From JAZDLM01 sp043801895 (GTDB lineage: Bacteria > Patescibacteriota > Kazan-3B-28): a stretch of 6,944 bases of DNA. Location of the stretch: the NCBI GenBank assembly GCA_043801895.1, contig JAZDLM010000018.1, positions 1-6,944 of the forward strand, written 5' to 3'. Made by a program: the position numbers and the translations under genes. Below, one piece after another: positions 1 to 5,719 of the stretch. Every line of letters starts with the position of its first letter. The stretch's first letter is position 1. The notes under the pieces are model-generated. The model did no database searches. It saw nothing but the letters and a program-made list of their open reading frames with translations, and had not been told where the DNA came from.

Positions 1-827
1 ACTAGCCCGGTCAAAACGAGCAACGGCCAGCGGATGGATTTCAGCGGTGGAATGGGATGAGGCTCACCGGCAGTAGCAGGAAGCAGCTGGGCTTGGGCTA
101 TTTCAATTGTGGTAGGCTGAATATCTTTCATCTCCGCTGGAGTAGCCGCGGCAGCCGTTGGGATTAGCGGGGAGGATTGGACCGGGGCGGTCCAAGTAGG
201 CTGGGCTGTTTCGGCAACTCCCGCTACTGCTTCAATCAGCGGGGCGACCATCGGAGCCAGACCAGCGGCAAATTTGCTAATGTCTTTGGCAATTGAAGTG
301 GCCGGCGCTCCGAAGTGCTGGACGACAAAGGTAGTTTCTTGATCTTCGTACCGACCCGTTGCCATCCCCACGCCCATCTGAGTGAATTTGGGCTCAACCA
401 TATTCTTCAAGTGGGACAGGCTAGCCGCCCAGGCATCTATTAGCCTATTCAGGGAATGATATCCCTTGGCGATGTTCTCTCCCGCCAGAGCATAGGTATA
501 GCCGGCACCATTAATCCAATAGGCCATTCTTTGTCCTTGGGGATTAGCGTGACTGAAATATCCCTGGTTGGCCATGTCGGCAGCTTTGCGTGCAGCTGAG
601 GTCATTAACCGATTGTCCATAACCAGCGCCGGCAGACCGGCCTGAACCCGAATTTGATTGGTCTCTTCTATAATGGCCTGCTCCTGCCCTATCAGCGGGT
701 TGGCGGCCGCCAATGTCGGCGTAAATCGGGTGTTCCCAATCACCACCAACAGCGCCACGGGCAAAGCCTTGGCTAGGTTTAATAATACGCGAAAAGCTAG
801 TTGAGTGGTTTTGTTTTTGTTTTCCAC
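1..827 (-). CDS. CAP/SCP-domain (YkwD-like) exported or membrane-anchored protein, C-terminus cut by window edge
   Basis: The minus strand is open from a GTG at 827 to the left edge: 275 codons seen, 3' end missing. Residues 17-35 are hydrophobic (ALPVALLVVIGN) and fit a signal peptide or membrane anchor. Residues 48-173 are a CAP domain: EETNQIRVQAGLPAL, the pattern GYFSH (His93), GENIA (Glu117), SLSHLKN (His139), FTQMGVGMATG, and the closing strand FVVQHFG. His93, Glu117 and His139 match the usual CAP pocket residues. A long Ala/Pro/Thr-rich linker (about 175-262) follows, then a second hydrophobic stretch starting RWPLLVLTGL at the edge, probably a C-terminal membrane segment. GTG is chosen because a TGA lies in frame shortly upstream and the promoter at 866-894 leaves a leader of about 30 nt; no good ribosome site is visible. 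The biochemical role of bacterial CAP proteins is mostly unsettled. Domain call is secure; location is inferred. Confidence 0.88.
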   Translation of the reverse strand, partial: MENKNKTTQLAFRVLLNLAKALPVALLVVIGNTRFTPTLAAANPLIGQEQAIIEETNQIRVQAGLPALVMDNRLMTSAARKAADMANQGYFSHANPQGQRMAYWINGAGYTYALAGENIAKGYHSLNRLIDAWAASLSHLKNMVEPKFTQMGVGMATGRYEDQETTFVVQHFGAPATSIAKDISKFAAGLAPMVAPLIEAVAGVAETAQPTWTAPVQSSPLIPTAAAATPAEMKDIQPTTIEIAQAQLLPATAGEPHPIPPLKSIRWPLLVLTGL

Positions 828-865
828 GACCCGAACTGGTTTATTTTGATCTTTAGCTTCTTTTC

Positions 866-894
866 ATTATAGCACAAAATTGCGCTACTGTCAA
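866..894 (-). promoter_or_regulatory. Consensus sigma70-type promoter of the CAP-domain gene
   Basis: Read on the minus strand, a perfect TTGACA (889-894) is followed by a 17-nt spacer and a perfect TATAAT (866-871). Both hexamers and the spacing match the housekeeping consensus. Predicted transcription starts about 30 nt before the GTG at 827, so expression should be strong and constitutive unless repressed. Confidence 0.88.
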
Positions 895-928
895 ATAGGG
901 AGCTGGGCTCCGGACTACAGATAACAAG

Positions 929-955
929 GGAGCCGGGGCGATGGTCCCCGGCTCC
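929..955 (-). terminator. GC-rich hairpin, probable terminator of the upstream membrane-protein gene
   Basis: GGAGCCGGGG (929-938) and CCCCGGCTCC (946-955) form a perfect 10-bp stem with a 7-nt loop. It lies about 30 nt past the stop of the 986-1591 gene and before the promoter of the CAP gene, where a terminator is expected. On the minus strand the sequence after the stem is CTTGTTATCT, a poor U-tract, so termination could be incomplete. The hairpin is certain; its function is inferred. Confidence 0.6.
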
Positions 956-985
956 TAAACGTTGTTAGTAAAGGCCGCAGAGAGG

Positions 986-1591
986 CTAATCTCCCTGGTA
1001 AGTGGTTCGGCTTAACATATAGGCTTGGAGTTCGGTGTCGCTGAATCGGATGAATTTAACTGTCAGTTGATTGGTCAGATATTTGCCGCGCAGCCTGAGA
1101 ATGTGATATTCGTTGCGCACTCGGCCCCCGATCTTGGGCGGGACGATAGTGGTGTAGCCGCCATTGCTACTGGACGGTGAGTGCTCCCAGGGAGTTTGAT
1201 CGGATACGATCATTATCGACTTTTCGAGCGGGATGGACTGCCCGTCATTGGTATGTTCTGACTTGGGCGGCAATTGATACTCCGTCCCCTCCAGTACCAC
1301 GATATCAGCGCCCTGCATGGCCGCTTTTAGGATTGATCGCAGCGGCTTGGCTGGGTCCAGCCCAGTATTGCTATCCAAGCCGGAGGTGGCCACATAGAGT
1401 TTTAGGCTGGGATGACCGGGCGGGATAATGGTAAACGCGGGGCTGGGCGCAATAGACTTTACGATCAACACCGCCACAATGATGACGGCGACGATCGAAA
1501 CCGGCCAGGCTAAATTAAAAGGTTTCGTTTTTGGCGCAGCTTTAGCGCGAGTAGCTGTTTTGGCGACCGTGCGTTTTCGGGTTCGGGCCAT
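986..1591 (-). CDS. Single-pass membrane protein with a short DUF1565/beta-helix-like extracytoplasmic part
   Basis: 201 residues from ATG 1591, stop TAG. Residues 1-24 are very basic (MARTRKR, KTKPF), residues 30-47 are one membrane helix (VSIVAVIIVAVLIV), and the rest should lie outside the cytoplasm. Residues 64-106 (KLYVATSGLDSNTG, then AKPLRSILKAAMQGADIVVLEGTEYQL) follow the opening pattern of DUF1565/pectate-lyase-like parallel beta-helix proteins, in which a YVs.sGsDsnTG motif precedes the first rungs. Known proteins of that kind are usually several hundred residues long; here only about 95 residues follow, so it is either a shortened relative or a different small fold. An ATG at 1624 in the same frame would add a hydrophobic MIRLILFFVIP; 1591 is preferred because a basic tail before the single helix is normal and a TATGAT at 1620-1625 overlaps the earlier ATG. 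No ribosome site helps decide. Function unknown. Confidence 0.65.
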   Translation of the reverse strand: MARTRKRTVAKTATRAKAAPKTKPFNLAWPVSIVAVIIVAVLIVKSIAPSPAFTIIPPGHPSLKLYVATSGLDSNTGLDPAKPLRSILKAAMQGADIVVLEGTEYQLPPKSEHTNDGQSIPLEKSIMIVSDQTPWEHSPSSSNGGYTTIVPPKIGGRVRNEYHILRLRGKYLTNQLTVKFIRFSDTELQAYMLSRTTYQGD

Positions 1592-1682
1592 TGGAATAAC
1601 AAAAAATAATATCAGCCTAATCATACAGCTAGAGCAAAAAAATAAAACTCCGATTTACAGCTTCGCCGCTCTCCCCCGCCTC

Positions 1683-1713
1683 TTGACAAAGAGACTGCCT
1701 CTGCTACTATGCT
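1683..1713 (+). promoter_or_regulatory. Promoter of the multi-HTH regulator gene
   Basis: A perfect TTGACA (1683-1688) precedes two possible -10 boxes: TACTAT (1705-1710, 16-nt spacer) or TATGCT (1708-1713, 19-nt spacer). Either places the transcription start at about 1717-1720, some 65 nt before the ATG at 1783. The -35 is convincing; which -10 is used is not resolved. Confidence 0.65.
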
Positions 1714-1718
1714 ACGAT

Positions 1719-1732
1719 AAGCCAACTGGCTT
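1719..1732. promoter_or_regulatory. Perfect dyad at the predicted transcription start, candidate operator
   Basis: AAGCCAACTGGCTT is a perfect 6-2-6 inverted repeat located at or just after the predicted start of transcription of the multi-HTH gene. XRE-family proteins commonly bind short dyads as dimers and repress their own promoters, so an autoregulatory operator is a reasonable inference. A 12-nt match can also arise by chance. Confidence 0.4.
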
Positions 1733-1765
1733 TGTTTGCCCTTTTACATCATGGATACACATCAA

Positions 1766-1776
1766 GGAGAGGAGGT
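1766..1776 (+). promoter_or_regulatory. Strong Shine-Dalgarno that fixes the start of the multi-HTH gene
   Basis: GGAGAGGAGGT ends in AGGAGGT (1770-1776), complementary to the 16S 3' end, with 6 nt to ATG 1783. It decides between this start and the in-frame ATG at 1732, which has no such site. Confidence 0.85.
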
Positions 1777-1782
1777 TTGCCG

Positions 1783-3057
1783 ATGCCTAAACAATGCCAC
1801 GGCCCACAACACCCACTTGGCATCGGTATGACGCCAAGCCCATGGCCCTTGGGGCAATTCATTAGAACGCGCCGGATCGCTCTAGGCTTGCGGCAAGCGC
1901 AGGTGGCGAAGTCGGCCGGGATTGGCCAGAGCACTTGGAGCACCCTAGAAGTGAGGTGCCAATATCTCAGCGAGGTATTTGTCGAGCCGGTAGCTCGAGC
2001 GCTACAATGCTCGCGCGACCAATTGCTGATGTTCACTCGTGGCTACCAACAAGAGTCGAGGACCGAATTGGGCAGGCTGATCCGCGCGAGACGATGCGAG
2101 CTCAAGCTATCCATCGCAGAATTGGCTGCCCGCTGGGGGGTAAGCAAATCTGTCGCCGCGAACTTCGACCGCGGCGGCAGCGCGACACTACCCTGCGCTT
2201 TATTACCCATGCTAGCTAAGGCGCTCGGGCTGGACGCCTATAGACTTTTCCCGTTCGCCGCGCATTATCCTCTGGAGCGATCAAGCGGTCTGGGCAGGTT
2301 GATCTCGTTCGAACGGCTGGCACAAGGGTTAACCGGATGGGATTTGGCCAAGAGGGCAAAAATTACCCGACAGTACTTAGGTTTGATTGAGTTGGGGGAA
2401 ATCGGTCTTGTACAAGCCAACAACCCGTCCCTAGGCCGATTGGCAGAAGCCCTCGGCTTGGACATATCGCGGCTTAAAGCCCAAGTCGTCTATCGGACAT
2501 TAGGCAAGCGGCTTTCCAAGCCGCAGCTGAAAGGGACCGGACTGACCCTGTTTCATTCTGCGTTCAAAGGGCTCGAGCCGACTCTGTTCTGCCCGCCAGC
2601 AACCGAACTGACACACCACCGCCCCAGAGAGGGGAAGCGGGTAGATATGGTACTCCCAGGAGTGCCCGAGCTGACTCTGGGCGACTGGTTGTTCAACCGG
2701 AGGCGGGAACTGGGCCTTACGCGAGTCGCTCTGGCCAAAAAGGCTTCGGTAAGTTCTAGTACAATCTGTATGATCGAGGCGCCCGCCGACCAAGCATCGC
2801 AGTATGCCCCAAAGCTCTCCACTCTACGGCTGATAGCGCAAGCCCTGGGAACCAAACCGCCGGTCGGGCTGCTGCCTCCGAAACTCAAGACAAAAGCGAG
2901 AATTACTCTCTCGCCGTCAACTATCAAGGCTTTGGCCGAGATACAACTACAGTTACAGTCCGACGAGAGCTTTGACCAGATCGTCCAGCGAGCCTTACAG
3001 CTACTACTAGTGCAGGCGGAGATGTTCCAGCCACCATCTCAACCGCCTGTTCAATAA
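1783..3057 (+). CDS. Regulator with four XRE-type helix-turn-helix domains and a ribbon-helix-helix-like C-terminus
   Basis: 424 residues from ATG 1783, stop TAA. Four units share the Cro/C1 (XRE) pattern: a basic first helix LGxxIRxRR, the two HTH helices, and a closing (I/V/L)A.ALG. They start near Leu23, Leu96, Leu170 and Leu299. In unit 1 the HTH helices are RQAQVAKSAG and GQSTWSTLE; in unit 3 GWDLAKRAK and TRQYLGLIE; in unit 4 RVALAKKAS and SSSTICMIE. Units 1-3 repeat every 73-74 residues; a linker of about 65 residues (233-297) precedes unit 4. Residues 371-410 (ARITLSPSTIKALAEI, then SFDQIVQRALQLLL) fit a MetJ/Arc-type ribbon-helix-helix: one strand and two helices. No sensor or enzymatic domain is visible. 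It is probably a DNA-binding protein reading a composite or multi-site operator. The gene stands alone between its own promoter and terminator, and its targets cannot be told from the sequence. HTH assignment is firm for units 1, 3 and 4, good for 2; the tail is less certain. Confidence 0.85.
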   Translation: MPKQCHGPQHPLGIGMTPSPWPLGQFIRTRRIALGLRQAQVAKSAGIGQSTWSTLEVRCQYLSEVFVEPVARALQCSRDQLLMFTRGYQQESRTELGRLIRARRCELKLSIAELAARWGVSKSVAANFDRGGSATLPCALLPMLAKALGLDAYRLFPFAAHYPLERSSGLGRLISFERLAQGLTGWDLAKRAKITRQYLGLIELGEIGLVQANNPSLGRLAEALGLDISRLKAQVVYRTLGKRLSKPQLKGTGLTLFHSAFKGLEPTLFCPPATELTHHRPREGKRVDMVLPGVPELTLGDWLFNRRRELGLTRVALAKKASVSSSTICMIEAPADQASQYAPKLSTLRLIAQALGTKPPVGLLPPKLKTKARITLSPSTIKALAEIQLQLQSDESFDQIVQRALQLLLVQAEMFQPPSQPPVQ

Positions 3058-3082
3058 TCATCAATCATCTACGCAACCTACC

Positions 3083-3128
3083 ACGAGCCGATCGTTCCCT
3101 AGGGGGACGGGCGGCTCGTTTTTATTTT
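3083..3128 (+). terminator. Intrinsic terminator of the multi-HTH gene
   Basis: ACGAGCCG (3083-3090) pairs with CGGCTCGT (3112-3119). Inside it CGTTCCC and GGGGACG extend the stem with one G-U pair, around a small internal loop. The tract TTTTTATTTT follows on the plus strand, 25 nt past the stop codon. The minus strand has no U-tract after this stem, so it should not stop the convergent operon efficiently. Confidence 0.92.
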
Positions 3129-3179
3129 GGTTAATCCAAACGATTACTTCTAGCCGGCAGGGCAGCTCGATCCCGGTGG

Positions 3180-3761
3180 TTATTTTAATACTTCCTTCAG
3201 AAGCTCGGGAAATTTTCTGGTCTTCATGTCGTTGTAGCAAAAATGGCCGCGATTCTTAAATTCCCGATAGCGGATGCCTGGGATTGTTTCACGCAGGACT
3301 TTAACGCTTTGTTGAATATCGGCGTAGTCATCGATGGAGTTAAAAATCGTGATCCCTTTGGTCCGCTTCAGTAGATTTTTATCAATTTTGAAATTGAAAA
3401 ACTCACTGCTGATTAATTTGCGCCCGGATTTCTTATCCGGATTTATCCATGGCGCTACCAAAATTACCTTGCCGACTTTGATTTTGTGTTCGCTTAGCCA
3501 GCGCACCAAAAATCCAGCTCCGCAGCTATGACCGATTAACAGAGTGTCTTTACCGACGTGGAATTGGTCAAAAACCTTTGACCATGCCTTATAATCTGGA
3601 TCGTACGGTTTTGGCCACTCGGGAGTTTGCGCCAAGACGTCCTTTAATAATAGTTGGCGCTGAAGCCATGGCAGCCAATGCTCGTTTGATTGCGATTCTC
3701 TTTTGGGATCGTAGTACCCTGTCTTAGAGGGCATCCCGTGAAGAATGATGGCGGTCTTCAT
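3180..3761 (-). CDS. RBBP9/YdeN-like alpha/beta serine hydrolase
   Basis: 193 residues, stop TAA, about the usual length of the small RBBP9/YdeN (DUF1057-type) hydrolases. The N-terminal strand KTAIILHGM is followed by the oxyanion-loop region, then the nucleophile elbow GHSCG with Ser79, an acidic turn NSIDDYAD (Asp144/Asp145), and the catalytic His173 in RGHF. These form the expected Ser-Asp-His triad in order. VILVAPWINP after the elbow is typical of the family. There is no signal peptide, so it should be cytoplasmic. It is the last gene of a three-gene operon, starting 2 nt after the stop of the Nudix gene, which suggests translational coupling. Substrate is unknown; an esterase or peptidase-like activity on a small molecule is the family-level expectation only. 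Confidence 0.88.
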   Translation of the reverse strand: MKTAIILHGMPSKTGYYDPKRESQSNEHWLPWLQRQLLLKDVLAQTPEWPKPYDPDYKAWSKVFDQFHVGKDTLLIGHSCGAGFLVRWLSEHKIKVGKVILVAPWINPDKKSGRKLISSEFFNFKIDKNLLKRTKGITIFNSIDDYADIQQSVKVLRETIPGIRYREFKNRGHFCYNDMKTRKFPELLKEVLK

Positions 3762-3763
3762 AG

Positions 3764-4174
3764 TTAATCGATTAACGCCTGCTCTTTTAATCTCGGCAAA
3801 ACTTCATGTTTGAATACCGAACCTACTTTGATGTCCTTGGGAATTTCGGAAGTAATCCAGCGAATTTCTTCGACTTCGCTATTGGGTTGCGGCTCGCCAT
3901 TCCAGTTTTTTACAGTAAAAACATCCATCCGAACAATCTTAGCTTCTTGTCCGGCAGCAGAAGCGTAAAATACCCCAAACTCTTCCAAGTCAGCTTCGAC
4001 CACATCAATCGCAAACTCCTCTTGCAATTCGCGGATTAATGCTTGGCGTGGGGTTTCACCTTGCTCGATTGAACCACCAGGGGCAATGAAGAATTCTTTG
4101 CCTAAAGACCGTTCAACCAAAAGCCTTCCGTCTCGGATGATAATGCCCCCTGATTTGTGGATATCAAACTCCAT
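3764..4174 (-). CDS. Nudix hydrolase
   Basis: 136 residues, stop TAA. The Nudix box runs from Gly34 to Ile56: G, five residues, Glu40, seven residues, then REL (48-50), Q, EE (52-53) and F-A-I. It matches the GX5EX7REUXEEXGU consensus except that the last glycine is alanine (Ala55). The metal-binding glutamates of RELQEE are all present, so an active Mg-dependent pyrophosphohydrolase is expected. The domain starts with GGIIIRDGRLLVERS and ends with EIRWITSEIP, the usual closing strand. Substrates of the family are nucleoside diphosphates linked to another moiety (modified NTPs, ADP-ribose, NDP-sugars); which one cannot be told. It begins 8 nt after the csaA stop with only a weak ribosome site (TAGG), so it probably depends on csaA translation. 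Confidence 0.9.
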   Translation of the reverse strand: MEFDIHKSGGIIIRDGRLLVERSLGKEFFIAPGGSIEQGETPRQALIRELQEEFAIDVVEADLEEFGVFYASAAGQEAKIVRMDVFTVKNWNGEPQPNSEVEEIRWITSEIPKDIKVGSVFKHEVLPRLKEQALID

Positions 4175-4182
4175 GGATACGC

Positions 4183-4524
4183 CTACTGTAATTTATCGCC
4201 GACGGTAACAGAACTTTTGGCTGGAGTAATTAATACCCAGCCGATGCCATCAGCGTGTTTGAACCCCAGCGTTAGAACTTCTGAGGTAAAATCCCCTATC
4301 CGCTTGGGCGGAAAATTGACCACGCAGCAAACTAGCATACTCTCCAGCTCCTCTTTGGTATGAGCCCCAACCGCCTGAACACTGGAGGTTTTAATGCCAA
4401 GTTCGGAGCCAAAATCTATCTTCAGCTTGAAGGCTGGTTTCTTGGCCTCTGGATAATCCTGCACTTCAACAATCCGGCCAAGCCGAATGTCTACTTTTTC
4501 AAAATCTTCATAGGTGATATCCAT
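4183..4524 (-). CDS. csaA: CsaA-like tRNA-binding OB-fold protein
   Basis: 113 residues, stop TAG; Bacillus CsaA is of the same size. The sequence follows the CsaA family throughout: FEKVDIRLGRIVEVQDYPEA, then KKPAFKLKIDFG, then VVNFPPKRIGDFTSEVLTLGF and a final LITPAKS segment. This is the EMAP/Trbp111-type OB fold, known to bind tRNA as a dimer; in Bacillus CsaA has also been described as a chaperone tied to protein export. The start is fixed by an in-frame TAG seven codons upstream. No clear Shine-Dalgarno precedes it. It is the first gene of the operon with the Nudix and serine hydrolases. A -10-like TATACT lies on this strand at 4694-4699, without a good -35, so the promoter remains uncertain. 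Confidence 0.92.
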   Translation of the reverse strand: MDITYEDFEKVDIRLGRIVEVQDYPEAKKPAFKLKIDFGSELGIKTSSVQAVGAHTKEELESMLVCCVVNFPPKRIGDFTSEVLTLGFKHADGIGWVLITPAKSSVTVGDKLQ

Positions 4525-4570
4525 ACGACATTCTTGGAGGCACTACAAATATTTTGCCATCTTAGCTGTT

Positions 4571-4700
4571 GGCAGGGCAGACGGATTGCTGGTCGTGCCC
4601 ACGTCAGTCCTCCGTAGTTCTGCTGTCCAGCAGAACGAAGGATGGAAGGAGATAATTCAGATTGTTTTTAGCGTACTTTAGAGAGACGGGTTTAGTATAG
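4571..4700 (+). repeat. Copy A of a diverged dispersed repeat
   Basis: Two blocks recur near the right end of the window in the same order and orientation. The first (4571-4601) matches 6713-6743 at 23 of 31 bases, from GGCAGGGC to TGCCCA. The second (4646-4700) matches 6743-6797 at 44 of 55 bases without gaps, including AAGGAGATAATT and AGCGTACTT. Copy A has 45 additional bases between the blocks, including a perfect hairpin. I do not recognise the repeat family. Confidence 0.65.
4617..4636. repeat. Perfect 8-bp hairpin inside repeat copy A
   Basis: GTTCTGCT and AGCAGAAC form a perfect stem with loop GTCC. Flanking bases can extend it: GTCCTCCG (4607-4614) pairs with CGAAGGAT with one mismatch and a small bulge. 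No T-tract follows on either strand, so it is not a standard terminator. On the minus strand it could fall in the csaA leader if that operon is transcribed from further upstream. Confidence 0.6.
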
Positions 4701-4706
4701 CCCGTC
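4685..4706. repeat. Hairpin GACGGG / CCCGTC at the end of repeat copy A
   Basis: A perfect 6-bp stem with a 10-nt loop (TTTAGTATAG). In copy B the corresponding place can also fold, by GTTC / GAAC around ATTATA, with different stem bases. On the minus strand the loop reads as a -10-like TATACT (copy A) or TATAAT (copy B). Confidence 0.45.
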
Positions 4707-4801
4707 CGTAGCTTTATGCGTAGGAGGGTCCAGCACCCCGAAGAGAACCTGCCTATGCCCCCAGCTTTGGAACAGGCAGATTCGCGCCCCTGCAGAGAAG
4801 T

Positions 4802-4831
4802 TTGTCTGGGGGTGGGTTTTGGGTGTATAGT
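4802..4831 (+). promoter_or_regulatory. Promoter of the ABC exporter, apparently giving a leaderless mRNA
   Basis: TATAGT (4826-4831, 5 of 6 consensus) lies 18 nt after TTGTCT (4802-4807, 4 of 6). Only 8 nt separate the -10 box from the ATG at 4840, so transcription should start at or within 2 nt of the start codon. No Shine-Dalgarno sits at the normal distance, which agrees with a leaderless message. Confidence 0.6.
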
Positions 4832-4839
4832 AGCCGATT

Positions 4840-5715
4840 ATGGGAGTAATTGAGGTCAACAACCTAACCAAGTATTACGGGCGCGTCAGGGGGGTGGAAG
4901 GCCTCAGCTTTAGCGTTAGCGAAGGTGAAATCTTTGGGTTTTTGGGTCCCAACGGGGCTGGCAAAACTACCGCTATTCGACTGATGCTGGATTTCATCCG
5001 ACCGCAGACGGGCAGCGTTAGCCTGTTCGGTTTTGATGCCCATCGGGACGCTGCAGCCGTTCACCGCTACATCGGCTATGTTTCGAGCGAGCCGTTTTTG
5101 TATCCGTTTATGCGCGGACGGGAATTACTAAATTGGCTAAAAACTTTTCGCGCGAAAACCGCCGACGATCTGGCGCTCACACGGTTGTGCGAGATTTTGC
5201 AGTTCAATCCCAAGCACTTCATCAAAAATTATTCCGGCGGCAACCGCAAGAAATTGGCGCTTATTCAGGCATTGATGCATCGGCCACGGTTACTGATTTT
5301 AGACGAACCGACCAACGGGCTAGACCCGATTATCAAACAAGATTTTTATGCTATCTTACGCAGCTTGAAGCAGGGTGGCACGACAATATTTTTCTCCTCG
5401 CACGATTTAACCGAAGTCCAGAAGGTGTGCGACCGAGTGTCAATTATTAAAAACGGTCGGGTCGTGGCGGTGGAGGAGGTGGCAAATCTCACCCACAAAA
5501 GCAGTCTGCTTGTGGAAGTGGCTTTCAGCCAGATGCCCGACGAAGCAGCTTTGGCTGGGCTCAAAGTCGTTGAGCGTAATGGACGGTCGGTAAAATTGCA
5601 GGTGGGACGAGCAGAAATTAATGCTGCGTTGGCTCAACTGAATCATCACCCAATCACCAACATCACTATTTCCCAGCCAACTTTGGAGGATATATTCTTG
5701 ACTTGGTATCGATAA
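4840..5715 (+). CDS. ABC exporter ATP-binding subunit (CcmA/NatA-type)
   Basis: 291 residues, stop TAA. Walker A is GPNGAGKTT (36-44), the signature is YSGGN (131-135), Walker B with D-loop is LLILDEPTNGLD (151-162) and the switch His is His188 in SSHDL. All catalytic elements are present. The usual Q-loop Gln after IGYV is replaced by serine (SSEPFLY, 82-88), a change that may alter coupling to the permease. Residues about 215-291 form the extra C-terminal domain typical of ABC-2 exporter ATPases (DUF4162 type), ending in the common LEDIFL motif. It works at the inner face of the membrane with the permease encoded next. The substrate is unknown; relatives export drugs, peptides, Na+ or cell-envelope compounds. 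The promoter at 4802-4831 suggests a leaderless transcript. The stop codon lies just left of a MITE-like insertion that now separates it from its partner. Confidence 0.93.
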   Translation: MGVIEVNNLTKYYGRVRGVEGLSFSVSEGEIFGFLGPNGAGKTTAIRLMLDFIRPQTGSVSLFGFDAHRDAAAVHRYIGYVSSEPFLYPFMRGRELLNWLKTFRAKTADDLALTRLCEILQFNPKHFIKNYSGGNRKKLALIQALMHRPRLLILDEPTNGLDPIIKQDFYAILRSLKQGGTTIFFSSHDLTEVQKVCDRVSIIKNGRVVAVEEVANLTHKSSLLVEVAFSQMPDEAALAGLKVVERNGRSVKLQVGRAEINAALAQLNHHPITNITISQPTLEDIFLTWYR

Positions 5716-5719
5716 TGAG

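Larger units (their letters stand above)
4525..4839. other. Intergenic stretch between divergent csaA and ABC operons
   Basis: About 315 bp with no gene I can support. It holds repeat copy A (4571-4700), a strong hairpin at 4617-4636, a second at 4685-4706, and the ABC promoter at 4802-4831. A weaker pairing joins CTGCCT (4749-4754) and AGGCAG (4774-4779), with an alternative pairing of CCCCCAG (4758-4764) and CTGGGGG (4806-4812). I looked for SRP RNA, 6S, tRNA and T-box features and recognised none. A structured leader or small RNA is possible but not shown. Confidence 0.5.

Noticed and set aside
899..911. Small dyad GGAGC/GCTCC near the CAP-gene promoter
   Set aside because: Only five base pairs just upstream of the -35 box; likely chance.
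1428..1790. Plus-strand open frame of 120 codons opposite the small membrane protein
   Set aside because: It lies antisense to a gene with a clear membrane helix and a recognisable domain start, has no ribosome site and no family features, and runs through the promoter region of the multi-HTH gene.
2500..2927. Minus-strand open frames of 97 and 124 codons inside the multi-HTH gene
   Set aside because: They are shadows of a GC-rich gene with well-defined HTH domains and show no protein-family pattern.
4360..4617. Plus-strand open frame of 85 codons across the csaA start
   Set aside because: Most of it is antisense to the well-supported csaA gene and the rest lies in repeat copy A; no domain recognised.
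4701..4810. Possible structured RNA (SRP RNA, 6S or riboswitch) before the ABC gene
   Set aside because: Short complementary segments exist, but none of the conserved bases of those RNAs could be found, and the pairings are mutually exclusive.
5133..5450. Plus-strand open frame of 105 codons within the ABC ATPase
   Set aside because: It is out of frame with conserved Walker and signature motifs of the real gene.
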